From: Gorsachius magnificus
Taxonomy: Eukaryota > Chordata > Aves > Pelecaniformes > Ardeidae
Reading direction: 5' to 3'
Length of the DNA: 64,000 nucleotides
Assembly: GCA_034008185.1 (NCBI GenBank)
Contig: CM067109.1
Coordinates: forward strand, 62,001 to 126,000
The notes below the pieces were generated by a model. It was not told where the DNA came from. It searched no databases and saw only the letters and a program-made list of their open reading frames with translations. Each line of letters begins with the position of its first letter. The stretch's first letter is position 1. Shown one piece after another: positions 44,271-56,197 of the stretch. The position numbers and the translations under genes were made by a program.

Positions 44271-44286
44271 CCCCGGGAGTTGTAGT
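44271..44286 (-). promoter_or_regulatory. ACTACAA-type (ZNF143/THAP11) motif, minus
   Basis: The minus strand reads ACTACAACTCCCGGGG, matching the conserved mammalian promoter motif ACTAYRNNNCCCR that is associated with ZNF143/Staf and THAP11-HCF1. It lies 178-193 bases upstream of the SEC11C start codon, in a typical proximal-promoter position. Confidence 0.65.
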
Positions 44287-44338
44287 CTCCCTGCTCCCTC
44301 CGTTCCGCTCACGCACGGCGGGCCTCGCCGCCGCCGGA

Positions 44339-44357
44339 ACTACAATTCCCAGCATGC
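44339..44357 (+). promoter_or_regulatory. ACTACAATTCCCAGCATGC (ZNF143/THAP11) motif, plus
   Basis: This is a perfect instance of the long-form motif ACTACAATTCCCAGCATGC. It is 52 bases from the opposed copy at 44271-44286 and points the other way. In mammals this motif is strongly enriched close to transcription start sites of housekeeping genes. Confidence 0.8.
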
Positions 44358-45729
44358 ACCGCACCAAGGGGCCCTGACGGCGAGGCCCCTTGCCTCCTGT
44401 CGCTGGAGGTGCCTGACCAATTTGCTGCCAGGGGGGGGCTCTCGGCGGGCGCTGAGACCCCACGATACGGCAGAATGAGCCATAATGTTGCCTGCGAGGC
44501 AACAGGGCGGCGGCACCGGCCTCCCGAGCCGTATCTTTTGGATCAGGCGGCTGCCGGCCACCTCTCGCTGGGGCCGTCGCTGCGTGTGCGCAGCTCATTG
44601 GCGGGCCGAGACGAGGCGGGAGGGGGGGGGAGAGGGGGCGGGGGCGGGGCCGGGGCCGTGCGGGGCCGCGGTTCGGCGGGCGGCCCCCGGCCGGGCTGTC
44701 AGGGCGGACGCGGGGCTGGATCCGCCTCAGCAAGGCCGGGGCGGCGGGGGCAGCGGCCAGCCTGGCGGGCTGCGGGAGGGGCCGGGCTCCCCCCGTTGCG
44801 GGGCTTGGGGCGGTGCCGGGGGTGCCCCTCCGTGCGGGGGTGCCGGTGCAGCTCTGCCCGCCGCTGGGCCGCCTGTCCCCGTAGCACCGCTGGGGCCTTG
44901 CCCTTCGAGCTGCATGGCCCTACGGGGAGCTGCAATCCCGGCTGATCCATGTGAAAACGCTTCCCGGTGAAAGAGATGGGGATCACGAGGAGGGGGGCAT
45001 TTTTAAGCTGCATTTTCTCCCAGGTGCAGTTCGTTGGGTGGTTCCACGCCAGACCAGCGCCTGCTGGAAGTCAGCTTCCCATGCAGAAGGGCTGGCCGGA
45101 TGATCTCGGGAACGCCCGCATAAATCCGAAGCGACAGGCGGCTGAAGAGGCGCGTGGCCCAGGGGCCGTCGGATTCCTGGGAACGGAGCGGCCCAGGGTG
45201 AGTGAGGTGTTCACCAAGTTCAGGATTAGCCCCCAGAGACGGGGAATGGCAACAGGAGAGCAGAGGTCAGGGAACTACTACCAAGATAAACAGAAGCGAA
45301 TCGTTTGCCTGACGGAGCGCTGGAAAGGTATTTCCAGAGTTTGCCAGAAGTTGCTCAAGACTTTCTGTTGGCAAACGGTTGGAAAGGAGTCCCTAACAGC
45401 GGCAGAACTGGCACCAGGTCACAGAGGAACGTGTGATGGCATCATGAGTGGATAGAAAGGGGAATGGACAGCGGAAAGAAAGCCGCAAGGACGCTGGCTG
45501 GGCGTTATCTTGGCACGATGCTTGACATCCTCACCTGATTATTCTTCCAGCGACACCAGTGTTCCTTTAGTTACTGCGCAGGAGTTGCTTTAAGTTTACA
45601 TTATGTCAGGTTAGTTTTAGTTTTCTCTGATATCCTTTAAATACTCAAAAGACAAACTCGCAGTGAAGTTGTTGTTCTGTGGTAACCGTATCCCCAGGGC
45701 GCCCGTTAAGGATGGTGTGAGGAATTCTG

Positions 45730-46030
45730 CTGTGCGCGGAGAGGCTGAGAGAGCTGGGGTTGCTCATCCCGGAGAAGAGGAGGCTCCAGGGGGATCTCAC
45801 CGGTGTATATAGATACCTGATGGGATGGAGTAAACAAAGAGCCAGGGTCTTTGTGCTGGTACCTGATGGCAGGATAGGGGCACAAACTGAAACACAGGAA
45901 ATTGTGTTTAAACATAAGGAAAACCTTTTTTACTCTGAGGGTGGTCAAACATTGGAAGAGGTCGCTCAGAGAGGTCGTGGAGCCACTTTGGAGATACTCG
46001 CAACCTGCCTGGACAGGGCCCTGGCAGTGG
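45730..46030 (+). mobile_element. CR1 LINE fragment, diverged
   Basis: Sense-strand CR1 phrases in order: GAGAGGCTGAGAGAGCTGGG, GGAGAAGAGGAGGCTCCAGG, GGGATCTCACCGGTGTATAT, GCACAAACTGAAACACAGGA, ATAAGGAAAACC, GAGAGGTCGTGGAGCCAC, CAACCTGCCTGGACAGGGCC. The typical 3' end is missing or too diverged. It is older than the copies at 34.1 and 59.4 kb. The 157-residue open frame 45760-46233 is largely this remnant. Confidence 0.85.
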
Positions 46031-47329
46031 GACATGGGGACAGCCATCTTATGGGGAACCCGCGGCAGCAGCGCTGGAAAGAGGGCGTCACAGCAGCGGC
46101 CCCCTGCGCCTGTACGCCGGCAGACCCAGGTGACCTTGGTCCGTCCAAGCTTCGGCCGCGTGCTGCGGCCAGGCACGCTCGTTCCGATGCTTCTGTCGGT
46201 AGGGTTGCGTCTGGCTGCCTTCGCTCGGCCTGAGTCACACCGCTGCCCTGTAAACCCAGGAACTTCAGCGTCGCCACAGCACGGCGACACCGTCCCTGGA
46301 GCCACGACAAAACGCATGACACGATTTGTCATTGCCCCTCTTTGAGCAGATGGAGCATCCCGGAGTAATTACTGAGACAGCCATGGCGAAGGAAAGCACA
46401 CGAGAGCAAACTCAAGTGTGGCTGGAAGATTGCTGCATTTTCTTTGTGTAATTAAGATTTTAATTAAAAAGATGTGGAACAAAGGTATCTATTCCTTAAG
46501 AGTGGGATCTGCCCGCTAAAAGGTTTGATGGATTCTTGCCCAGCAAAAGGTTTTCCGCAGTTCCGCAAGTTTTTCATACCATGCTACTTAAACAGATTTT
46601 TAAAAAAAAAAAGTTTTCTCCTTTGTGTACAAATCTGCTTGCTGTTTTTTTTTAAAAAATGACAAAAGATTAAAAATGGTGACTGGGACAAAATGATCAG
46701 GAGGTAGAATCAATATAAGGGAGACAAGCAAATCGCAGTCTCTCGTTGGGTGGCTGTGACCCACAAAATCTGGAGCCGCGTGTTCTTCATGCTCCATCTA
46801 CGACACATTGACGCCTTTTGCAGAGTTCACAGCGGGGTCCGTGTAAGGCAGAGGAAAGGGGTGAGAGGGGTCAGCGTTCAGGGACTTGAGGAGAAAGTCG
46901 TTACCTGCTGGTGACCTTCTGCCCACGACCCAGGCGTGAGCTGCTCTTGTCAGAGGGCGGGCACTCGGGTCCTGGCTTTTTCATTTGCTCCTCCAGGAGC
47001 AGCTCATTGCCGATTCTCTTTAAAGAGCTCAGCGCCTCACATGTTCTTCTGTTTCAAATGAGTCCCTTCATGATGAATAAACTCATTTGCTTCTGTATTG
47101 TTGTTAGATGTGTACTGTGACAATGATTTGGAACCCAGGCCTATTTATGAGCCTGTAAACCTTCTCCGTGGTAGCCAAATCCTGCTCTTCAATGGCTGGC
47201 TGCTCCCACAGATGCATTTCCCACGTCTGGTATTTATCCAACTGGGAAGTGATCACAAACCTGCTAGTTAAGATACATAATGCATAAGCTACCCATTGCC
47301 TAATTACATTTCTCTCCCAAAAGATTGTG

Positions 47330-47450
47330 CCTTTCAAGCAAAAAAAGGCCAAATTCTCATTTACACCAGAAATAGTTGTGCCTGGAGTAAATCTGAAAGC
47401 CTCACTGAATATGCCCCTGATTGACACTGGGGTAGGAGAACGGGGTTTAG
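47330..47450 (+). repeat. Possible ancient amniote interspersed repeat
   Basis: AAGGCCAAATTCTCATTTAC, then ACCAG, then GGAGTAAATCTGAAAGCC resemble an old repeat that I recall from turtle, crocodile and bird DNA (GGCCAAATTCTG...TTACACCAGTGTAAATCTGGAGTAA...). Only part of the pattern is preserved, and assignment is from memory. Confidence 0.35.
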
Positions 47451-50077
47451 AGCAGTAACTCATAGGCAATTATGAACAACCTGACTATTAAAGCTTCGTT
47501 AAATCTGCTTTGCCATCGGAATGAAATCTTTTAAGTTCTTGTGGTTATAGATCTGCGTTTCACTTCAGCTGCTCACACAATTCGTTATATCAATGTGGAG
47601 CATTGTATCTGCCTTATCATAAAGACCCCACAGCAAATCAGCTCGTGCTGTGACCTCCTGCGTACCACACCCAAATTCCTACTAAAGTGGAATGGATGTA
47701 ACTGTACTTTGCATTCAGTGACGTGCTTACGTTCAGTGGGAAATGTTTGGCACCGTTCTGTTGTCCAGGTCTAAGCAAGTTTACAACCTCGCTTGAAAGG
47801 TTATTTCACAGGGGCCGTGATGCTCAAAGCAGTTCGGGCTGGTTGGCAGCTTCTCCTCCCATAAACTGTTCCGGATCGGTTTTCCTGGCTCCATGCGGAG
47901 GAGCGTGGTGCTGTGGCACGCTGGCTGCAAACGCGCGCTGCAGCCCCGGCTGTTGCTGCTGCAGCGCGAGGGACGGGCCGCGCGGGTTCCGGAGGGCACG
48001 GCCGGCGAGCTCTGGGCTGGCCGGTGCCTCGCTGGGCGGTCTCGTGGCTGCCGCAAGGGGGGGACATCAGTGGTGCCAGGGCGGCAGGAGAGCCTTGGGC
48101 TGCTGCTGGGCTGCTGCGCCTTCCCGCACACGGAGCCTGCGCTCTACCGCTGCGTTAAGAAGTCGCAGAACGAATGGCTGAAAATAAATGGCTGAACTTG
48201 CATCCCGGACCGGCGTGGCAATGCTGCAGCGCAGACTGAAGGCAGATGGCTGTGACAGGAGAGCGGTCCCTGAGTGCTGTTGGGAGGTGGTGCTTTGATT
48301 CCCGCAGCAGGCAGAAGGTAATTCTTGCCTCTTGTGAAGAAGGAATGCGCTAGTCCTGGCGCTGACAGCTCTAGCAGGGGAATGGCAGTCTCTCAGCGAA
48401 GGTAAATGACAAAGCCTGCTCGGTGTTGGAACAGCTCCTTGCAGCCATTCCTGACAGGGGGAATTACAAGTGGAAGTTCAGGTGATAAAATCTGGTTTTG
48501 CAGCAAGCAGAGGGAGCAGGCAGAGCTGGCGCGCGCAGAATTTAGAAAGGCAGAAGGGAACCCTGTGTTGGGACCTGGCAGGACTGAAGCTGCTTGGTTT
48601 TTAATTCACAAAGACGCTACGTTCTTTTGCCCAGGGCACCCTTCATTCTGAGGCCACGGTGCCTTTGCCTGTCAATTGGCTGAGTTCCAAGGCTCCGAAA
48701 CCGCTTGTGCTGACCCGCTGTTCACGGTGAGTCCAGGGAAACACGAGGGACACAGACTCTAGGAACCACCCAGGCGCCTGTCGGTGGCTTGGTTATTTTA
48801 CCATCTGGATGATTTAGCTTATTAAATGTTACAGGTATTTTGCAATCTTCCCTGGCTCTGGATGTTTGACTTCAATATTTGTACAGGAGATCGTTTGGAG
48901 CTCTGTAGCTAGAAAGTTATGCTAATTTTTTAGCACACAGAAGAATGTAGCTCTTGACATTCTGGCTGATTTGCCAGGCCTTTGCAAACCCCCCAGCATT
49001 ACTGCTGCCTGCACATGGAATATTTGAATCGCAGCTCTTTGTTTTCAGAGAGATCAGCCATGGGCAAATAAGCAGCCCCTTGCCCCTGAGCCGAGAAACG
49101 CAGGCTATCAGGCAATGGGAGTCCATTTGCTGCCACTCAGAGCAAAGCACAGAAGTGCAGCCAGTGCCCTCCCCCGGGAGCGCTCTTCTGCTCCGGATAC
49201 CCTTGGAACGGCTCCGCTTCCCGCTGCGTCGCGCAGCCGCCATCTGACCAGACCCACGGCACCAGGGGCACATTCGGGACAGCCACAACGCCATGCGGGA
49301 GCTGACCTGGAGGCACCACCGCCCCCTCTGCCCCTTCCTGCCCCCGGCTTGATGTTACCCCTGGGGCTCCGGTGCTGGTAACGTTTGGGGTTTAGCCCCC
49401 CTTGCCGCCTCCTCTCGCCCTGCAAGCGGTTGACGTCCTCCCGTCGACACTGGCTTTGGAAGGGCCAAGGGCAGCAAGGGCCAGGGTGGGAGCCAAGCGT
49501 CCCTGCCACCAGCCGAGCCTCTCCTTTGCCTCCCGGTGTCCCCAGGCTGCTGCTCAGGCAGCGGTGGGGGCGAGGGCGGGTGTTCTGGGGACAGCAATCG
49601 TTTTCAGCGGTGCGCTGTGCCCCATCTCCCAGCAGCAGCAGCCGTCGTGCGGTGCTCTCTTTGTGCCCCCCCAGCGCCCGCTCAGCCCCGGACGGGCAGC
49701 GCCGAGCCCTGCCTGTGCCAGCCCGCAGCAGCAGCGCTGAGCCCTGCCCCCTGCCTGTGCCAGCCGGCCGCCGGCCTGCCCGGCCCCGCACCGGCAGCTC
49801 CAGATTGCCGGGCCCAGATTGCCGCTTTTTTACTAACCACAAGAGTGATATTTATTAATACCTGGCCAGTCTCCCGCGGAGCAGGGAACAGCTTGTCTTG
49901 GGGGTCTGCAGCAGGCGCTGCCGCAAAGGGTGATGTTTCCTGGGCGCTCTTGGCCACCGCGCAGGCACTGACGTGCTGGTGGCCGCGGTGCCTGTGCTTG
50001 CTGGCGTCTGCCCCCGGCCCCAGGAGTGGCTCCGTACAGATGCGAGGAGGCAGACTTGATCTGTGGCGATCTGCTTA

Positions 50078-50176
50078 GGGCCAGGGTTTGGGGGTGGGAT
50101 GGCAGGGGTAGGGGAACGGTTGGGCTGGGGGAGTTGAAAGGGCTTTGCCAACCCAAACGATTCTGTGATTCTATGA
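50078..50176 (+). mobile_element. CR1 LINE 3' terminal fragment (about 100 bp)
   Basis: It contains AGGGCCAGGGTTTGGGGGTG, GGCAGGGGTAGGGGAACGGT, GGGCTTTGCCAACCCAAACG and the terminal ATTCTGTGATTCTATGA. It shares a nearly identical 55-base block with 26706-26760, so both belong to the same subfamily. Confidence 0.85.
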
Positions 50177-51059
50177 AATCAGGAGCTCTTGGCCCGTGGT
50201 CGGCTTGGTTTTGGCACAGCGGAACGTAGCATCTTTAGAAAATGTCCTGGCCCAAGTGAAACTGCTTCTGGAAGGGCCTGGGAGCTCCCATAAAGCTGGG
50301 TCCCTCAGCCTGAACTCAGGTGAGGTGAGCAGGGACCGGCAGGGGTGAAGGCGGGAGGGGGGGGTGGGCAGGGACAACTTAAAACCCCCTGCCTGCTTCC
50401 AGGCTGAGCTGTGACCCTGTCTGAGCGCCGCGGCTGTGAAGTGCTGCGAGGCTTGGGAGGCCGATGGTAATTTCTCCGTGGAGGAAGGGTCATGTTGCTT
50501 CTACGCCTTCCCGATGCTTTTTAGTCCCTAAACAGTTCTGATTTTTTCCCCCCAAGGCTGATCTGCAGCATTTAATTTCTTGTCACTTCAGTGTCTTGAA
50601 CTATTTATGACTTTGCCACGATCTCTTCTCTCTCTTGTGCTACCTGGGAAGATCAGCAGTGTCGCACCGGCAGCCCAGCTGGCTGGTCATGGTATTCCTT
50701 AACTATTTGCTTAACCTGCACTGGAGAACTGAGGCTAAACCACTGCCTAGGGAAACAGGAGAGAAATCAGGTACGGGATGGCGCTTGGAGATCTCAACCA
50801 GAGCACCGTGCCAGACGATCTGGCCCTTGGCCACCAAGTTAAATGGAGATGAATTTGGCCTCTGGCCGCAGACTCTACTGCCTGATGCTTGTGCCTTGGC
50901 TTTTAGGGGCGTTCGGACGGTGCTTGACGTTACCCGGGTGGAGCCCATCACGAGTGGGAGCCATCCCGGTGAGGCAAACCGTCCGGAGCAGTGCTGGTGC
51001 TGCTGGATGGAGCGGCGTCCCTCTGCGTGTAAGGGGCCCTGCTCGTTTTCCCAGCAGTG

Positions 51060-51440
51060 CCGGGATGCAAATGTACCGACCAAGTGATATTTTGAGGCAG
51101 CAGCTCCTCCAGTTACAGCCTGAATGCATTCACTGGGGACTGCTCTGCATTTTAACGGAGAAAATGACAGTTGCTTAGACCGGGAAATATCATTGCATTC
51201 GGCCTTGCGCATTAATCCGGCACACCGAGCTGTGGCAATGTCAGCCAAGTGGCGGAGGGACTCGGGGGGGGCGACACTTAGAATGCGGCGCATCCGTATA
51301 GCCGCCGTCATATTAGAACCGCTGAATGCAAAATAGCAGAATCTGAGAATATGAAATGGGCAAACTGGATAAAGGCTTCTGCCAAATCGCATTAGGCGAC
51401 CTAGCTGTGGAGGATACAAGGCTCAGATTATTTTGCTAAT
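51060..51440. promoter_or_regulatory. Candidate non-coding regulatory element
   Basis: Repeat-free sequence of balanced composition has sites such as GCGCATTAATCCGGCAC (51209-51225) and ATTTTGCTAATAGCCAC (51430-51446). It stands out from its GC-rich neighbours. The short open frames show no family pattern. It is offered only as a candidate for conservation analysis. Confidence 0.25.
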
Positions 51441-52624
51441 AGCCACATTACTGCTCCAAATACATTTTTTCCTTCAAAGCAGAAACCAGGGGGTCAGCGA
51501 AGAAACCTGTAGTGCCTCCAGTTCATTCCCCAGACGGATTTGGGTCATTTCCAAGGCCTTGCTTTACCAGGACTTGTCAAAACGCCCTGCAGCAGCGGAG
51601 GAGAGCGCAGCAAAAGCGAGGTCTGCGCTCGGTCCCCATGTGGCTGGCGGGGGGGCTTGCCATGGCCCGGTGTCTCCCGCAGTGCCGGGCTGCCCTGGGG
51701 GGGCGAGGTTGCCCTGTCCTGTTGCCAGCCCACCCGGTCCTCTCCTCGCTGTTCCCACCGAGCCGCACCGCACGGCGCCTCGCTGCGCTGCCCTCCGAGG
51801 GACCCTTTGGCCCCCAGGCAGGAGAGCTGTCTTTTGTCCCAGCTGTGAAAGGAATAACATTAAAACCAGTTTTCGCACAGTCCCTCTCGAGGAGAAAATA
51901 CAATTTTTTTCAAAGCGAAGAGGTGCGGAGGGAGGAGACAAGACGTGCGCCTTCTGTCACGCTCCTCCTGCCCCCGCCTCTGGCTCCAGCGCCCAGTGTG
52001 CGTGCGAAGCCCCGGGCCGCCGGCCGGGTACGGCGGTGCCTGCTGCGTCGGCCGTGTCCTGCGCTTGCTTCTCTTTTCACTCGCCGCCCGCCCCCCGTCC
52101 TTCCGGCAGCCTGGGCAGGTGACCTTTTCGCAATAATCTGAAATTCAAACACAAGGAACTGGCTCCTGAACTGTCCTAATATTTGAGAAAGGTTTTAAAA
52201 TAAACCAGGTTTTTCTGTGTCCCGTTATTGGCCTGGCAGCTGCGGGTGTAGGCTGGGTGTACCGAGAAAGGCAATATTAACAGCATGAAAAGGTCAGAGT
52301 TATATAAAAAACCTTTTAAAGCTAAATAGGCCTGCCGCACCGAATTCCCCCCAGGCACACAGAGGTTAAGAACTGAGGACGTGTGGGCCTTCGGCAGGTC
52401 AGGCTGTTCATCTGTAAATGCCCTCCAGAAATAAAAACCCCCAGGCGGGTCTGGAAGCACAGAAATTGTGGTCGGCCGGGCTTCAGCCCATTCCTTCTTG
52501 CCACCCTTTCCTCTGAGCCGCAGCCTTCCCCAACGCTGCCCATGGGCTGGTGCCCCTGGGCGCAGGCAGCCGCAGAGAGAAGCCACCCCTGGCCTGCCCA
52601 CAGGCTCCATCCCCACCCCCGCCA

Positions 52625-52910
52625 CCCCCCCCCCCCCCCCCCCCCCCCATCCCTGCCACCCCCATCCCGCCACCCCCTCCCCCCCCCGCCATCCCTGCCA
52701 CCCACCATCCCCGCCACCCGCCATCCCCGCCGCCCGCCGTCCCTGCCGCCCGCTGTCCCCGCCGCCTGCCGTCCCCGCCACCCGCCATACCTGCCTCCCG
52801 CCATCCCTGCCTCCTGCCACCCCTGCCACCCGCTGTCCCCGCCATCCCTGCCACCTGCCATCCCTGCCACCTTCTGTCCCCGCCGCCCACCATCCCCGCT
52901 GCCCGCCCCC
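52625..52910 (+). repeat. C24 run and 16-bp minisatellite
   Basis: A run of 24 C (52625-52648) leads into about 16 units of a 16-bp repeat, with pattern (A/G)TCCC(C/T)GCC(A/G)CCCGCC and scattered C/T, A/G changes. Because 16 is not a multiple of three, every strand and frame stays open and cycles through the same low-complexity residues, which explains the several overlapping long open frames at 52.2-53.7 kb. Confidence 0.92.
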
Positions 52911-53558
52911 GCCCACGGGCCAGGTGCGGCCGCCCCGCCGGCCCCCCCACGCCCGCCGGCTGCACGCCGCCGTCCTGCCGAGCCCCTTGGCGCCGTGGGT
53001 CTGACGGCCCCGCAGTGGGGCTCAGCAGGAGGGGCGCGCCGCCGCCCTCGCCCCTCCGAGCCCCGGCGCTTGTGGCGCCCGCTGGGCTGTCCCCACGGCA
53101 GAGCGCTTTGCTTCCTGAGGGGCTGATGGCACGGACGGCGGCGGCTCTGGCCGAGCCGGTGTCCCACTTCCCCTGCTCGTTGTTCCCTCCCGCCGCTCTC
53201 GCAGCCTTCCTCAAGGGCATTTCTGTGGCTGGCAAATTGAACGTTTTGGAAAGCGTCTCCGCGTGGCCCTGCGCACAATGCGAAGGGCCGGCTCCATGCT
53301 GCCTCGCTGGGCTATTGTGAGCGCCCGTGCTGTCATTTTCTGTTCCTTCCCCGCTGACAGCGAGTGACTGTCCCCATGATGGGCCATTCAAAACCTTCCC
53401 GAGTGGTTGTTTATGGTTTTTTCCAGCCTCACCGACTTGGTTCCCAAAGACCTCTCGTGGGCATGGCCCTGAGGGTGACCCGAGCGGGGTGGCGTGGTGG
53501 GATGGAGCGGGAGGGCACAAGTTGGGAGGAGATGCATATACATAGAGATATACACGTG

Positions 53559-53596
53559 TATCCATATCCATATCCATGTACATATCCATATCCATA
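53559..53596 (+). repeat. (CCATAT)n hexanucleotide repeat
   Basis: About six imperfect CCATAT units (TATCCATATCCATATCCATG, then TACATATCCATATCCATA). A TATA/ACGTGT-rich lead-in at 53534-53558 precedes it. Confidence 0.85.
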
Positions 53597-53699
53597 GGTG
53601 TCGGGCACTGCCTCCAGGAGATGAGAAATCCCTGCCTTTGTGCAGGGTGAACGGAGAGCAGCAGCCACATTAAGCCCAGACCCGACACTGACGCTTCGT

Positions 53700-54030
53700 T
53701 CCGCCTGCCTAAATGCTCCCTGAAGCCTTAATTAGTGTTTCTGTTCTAACCCGCTTGCTAGAGCTGATGTGCGATGTTAAGTGCCCCTGTGTCCAACCAA
53801 AACAGTGGCTGCGAAACGGTGGGGGCTAAATGATCCCTTTCCTACCTCACGGAGAGGTTTTCTGAGGTTTAATTCATTATTGTTAAATCCTCGGAGGAGA
53901 GAAGGTGTAGAAGAGAAGCATTAACGTCACCACTGTCATTGTCTGTCAGTGTCACAACATTAATTAAAAGCAAACAATTCAAATGTCAGATCGCACGTAA
54001 AAGTACGTTTAAATAATTTCTTTATCGTTT
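53700..54030. promoter_or_regulatory. Candidate AT-rich non-coding regulatory element
   Basis: A repeat-free AT-rich block has CCTTAATTAGTG, TTTAATTCATTATTGTTAAA and ACATTAATTAAAAGCAAACA and a Sox-type CATTGT (53937-53942). It lies between GC-rich segments. It is proposed from composition and motif density only. Confidence 0.25.
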
Positions 54031-56197
54031 ACAGGAGGAAGCAATCCCCCTAGGCGCGCCATCCCAGGTTGTTGCCTTTCTGGGGGTGTCTCACGCCGCT
54101 GTACGCGCTGCTCGCCCCCAGATCACCTTCCCGCGGGGGAGGCGCGGCGCAGGCCGGAGGGTGCCCCGGCTTCCAGGGGTCCCTGGGGCATTCGCAACGG
54201 CAAAGGTGGCTCGGTGCCTCGAGCACGCTCGGAACCGGGGGCTCCCGACAGCGGGTGGCCCCCGACAGCCGGTGGCCCCTGCATCAGTGGTGGCCCCCCC
54301 AGGGCTCCCGGCCCCCTCTGCTCGCTCCCGAGCCCTCTCTGCTGCCCGTGCCGGAGCCTGGCCGCGGCTCGGCTGTGGCTGGGGTGTGCTTGCTGCTGAG
54401 GACCAGGCGTAAGGGGCTGCCCTGGCGGGGTCCTGCGGCGGGCTGTGAAGGACGTGTGCCTTCCTGCCACTCCTGCCCTTCCTCCCATTCCCACCTCTCG
54501 GGAGCCTCTCCAGACAACTCGTCCTTCAGGGTTGCTTCCGGCCCCTGGGCCGGACACCCCGGGCTCGCGGCAAGCACGCACCGAGCCGGAGTTGCTTTAT
54601 GTGGACGGCAGCTGTGCCCGTCACCGCCCAGGCTGTGCCCCAGCAGAAGCCTCGGGAGCCAACCTGTGCTTTTAGGTTATAGCTGCTCCCCCTTCAGCCT
54701 GCAGGGCCCAACAGCCAGGGTGGAAAGGGAGGAGAAGCCGCAGATTGATTTCCTTTCCTCCCCTTTACCCAGCAGTGCTCCTCAGGTTGCCCCTGTGCTG
54801 CAGCTGTGCCCAGATGTTTGCTGCTGGTTGATTGATATGCAGATGCACAGAAAACTTCTCTTAGGCTTTCCCTTCCCTGCGCCATCCTTGCTGGCTACAT
54901 GGCACCACGTTGTCCCTCAAAACCCCTCCTGTTTGAAACACCAGCCTTGCCGGGGGGCGGCGGCGTTCCCCCCTGCTCGGCAGCGAGACTGCTCAGCCTC
55001 TCCTCCCGCAGCGGCGAAACCTTCACCGAACCCGCAGCTGGATGCAGGCAGGGCAGTGACTACCAAAAAATCAGCTCATTACTAAGGCACTGCACTCCCC
55101 ACCTGCCTGTGCTGTGTCTGGGGCCACGGCTTGCTTTTGCTCTTCCATCCGATAACCACAAGTGTCCCGAGGGCTGGATGGGCAGGGAGACAGCACCACT
55201 GCGCTCAGGACCACAGCAGGCGTACGCTGAGGGGCTTTGAGCAGCCAAGGGGCTGTGATTTCTGAAGGGGTCAGCCAAATAAAGTGTGAAACTTCCTTTG
55301 CCCAAGATCAAGTAAAATAGCAATAAACAAACAGGTTGGTCATTACCAGGAAATCTCTGCTTGGGCAAGGCCAACTTCCACGCAGAAGAATCTCAAAAGG
55401 GAACCGGCAGGAGCACCACTCCTGCAAGCAATCCCTGCGTGCACCCTGGGGATCTGCCCTGGAACGAGAGAGGTACCCAGCTGGCCCCGCTCGCTGCTGA
55501 TGCCGAGGGATCTCTCATCACTCGGAAGATACAGAAGGAAGATCCCCAGTGTCTGGAGGAGCTGGAGGACTAGGCAAGAAATACTAGGTCAGAAGCATGA
55601 CGGTACTAACTGTCCCACTGCAGCTTTTCTTTTCCCCAGGTCTGGTATTTGGAAGAAGCCGTGGTCCTCAGGATCGCTGCTCCCCCCTCGCCTCGCTGGG
55701 TGGGTCTCTGCCTGCCAAGGGGAGCCACGTGCCTGGAGAAGTTGTGCTGTCCTGCCAGAGCCAAGGCTGCGTAAGCTCTGACACAGACGTGCCCAGAGAT
55801 TACGGGGCAGTTCAAGGCCCACCATCCCTTAAACCTGCCAAGAGATTACCAGGAGGAGAGCTAAATCCATCTTCCCGTTAAAACTGAACCGAGCCTCCTG
55901 CTACGCGGCCGAGCCCCGCTCCATGGCTGCGGCAGAAGGAGCTCCCGTGCGGACGCGTGGGGCCGGCAAAGGCAGCGTGGGGCCTGGCGCGCCTGGCCCG
56001 GGAGGTGGGCTCTCACCTCCGAGGCAGCTCTCATCGCCCAACAGCTCTCAGATGACCCGCCAGGGACTTTCAGCGTTTTGCCTCCTGGCAGCGCCGGCAA
56101 TGACCTGAGGTACTGGTTCACAGCGTCCCTTGCAGGTGCAACACAGCGAAAAGGGAGAATAAACAGAAGTATTAATAATGGCTGTGAAAATTTAACT

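Larger units (their letters stand above)
43720..44940. promoter_or_regulatory. SEC11C: SEC11C CpG-island promoter
   Basis: Dense CpG DNA of about 1.2 kb starts in SEC11C intron 1 and extends some 850 bases upstream of the start codon. There is no TATA box. It contains two opposed ACTACAA-type motifs, a CCAAT box on the minus strand (ATTGG on plus at 44597-44601) and an NRF1-like TGCGTGTGCGCA (44581-44592). The island reaches well beyond what SEC11C needs, so a divergent transcript toward higher coordinates is possible. No exon is recognised there. Confidence 0.75.
44941..56197. other. SEC11C-ZNF532 intergenic region
   Basis: No gene is recognisable. It contains CR1 fragments (45730-46030, 50078-50176), a possible ancient repeat (47330-47450), two AT-rich or balanced candidate regulatory blocks (51060-51440, 53700-54030), a C24 run and 16-bp minisatellite (52625-52910), a CCATAT repeat (53559-53596) and several GC-rich patches with spurious open frames. 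In human an OACYL locus lies in this interval, from memory. I found no acyltransferase-like exon here. Confidence 0.65.

Noticed and set aside
44094..44312. Upstream in-frame ATG of SEC11C (44312) giving 73 extra residues
   Set aside because: The extension is Gly/Arg/Pro-rich, contains promoter motifs and has no counterpart in Sec11 proteins, whereas ATG 44093 gives the family N-terminus.
45760..46233. 157-residue open frame
   Set aside because: It lies mostly on a CR1 fragment.
50635..51087. 150-residue open frame MCYLGRSAVSHR...
   Set aside because: It has no recognisable domain, splice context or family resemblance, and lies in an interval with other chance frames.
52176..53688. Overlapping 180-400-residue open frames rich in Trp-Gln-Gly or Pro-Pro-Ala
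   Set aside because: They are generated by the 16-bp minisatellite, whose period keeps all frames open.
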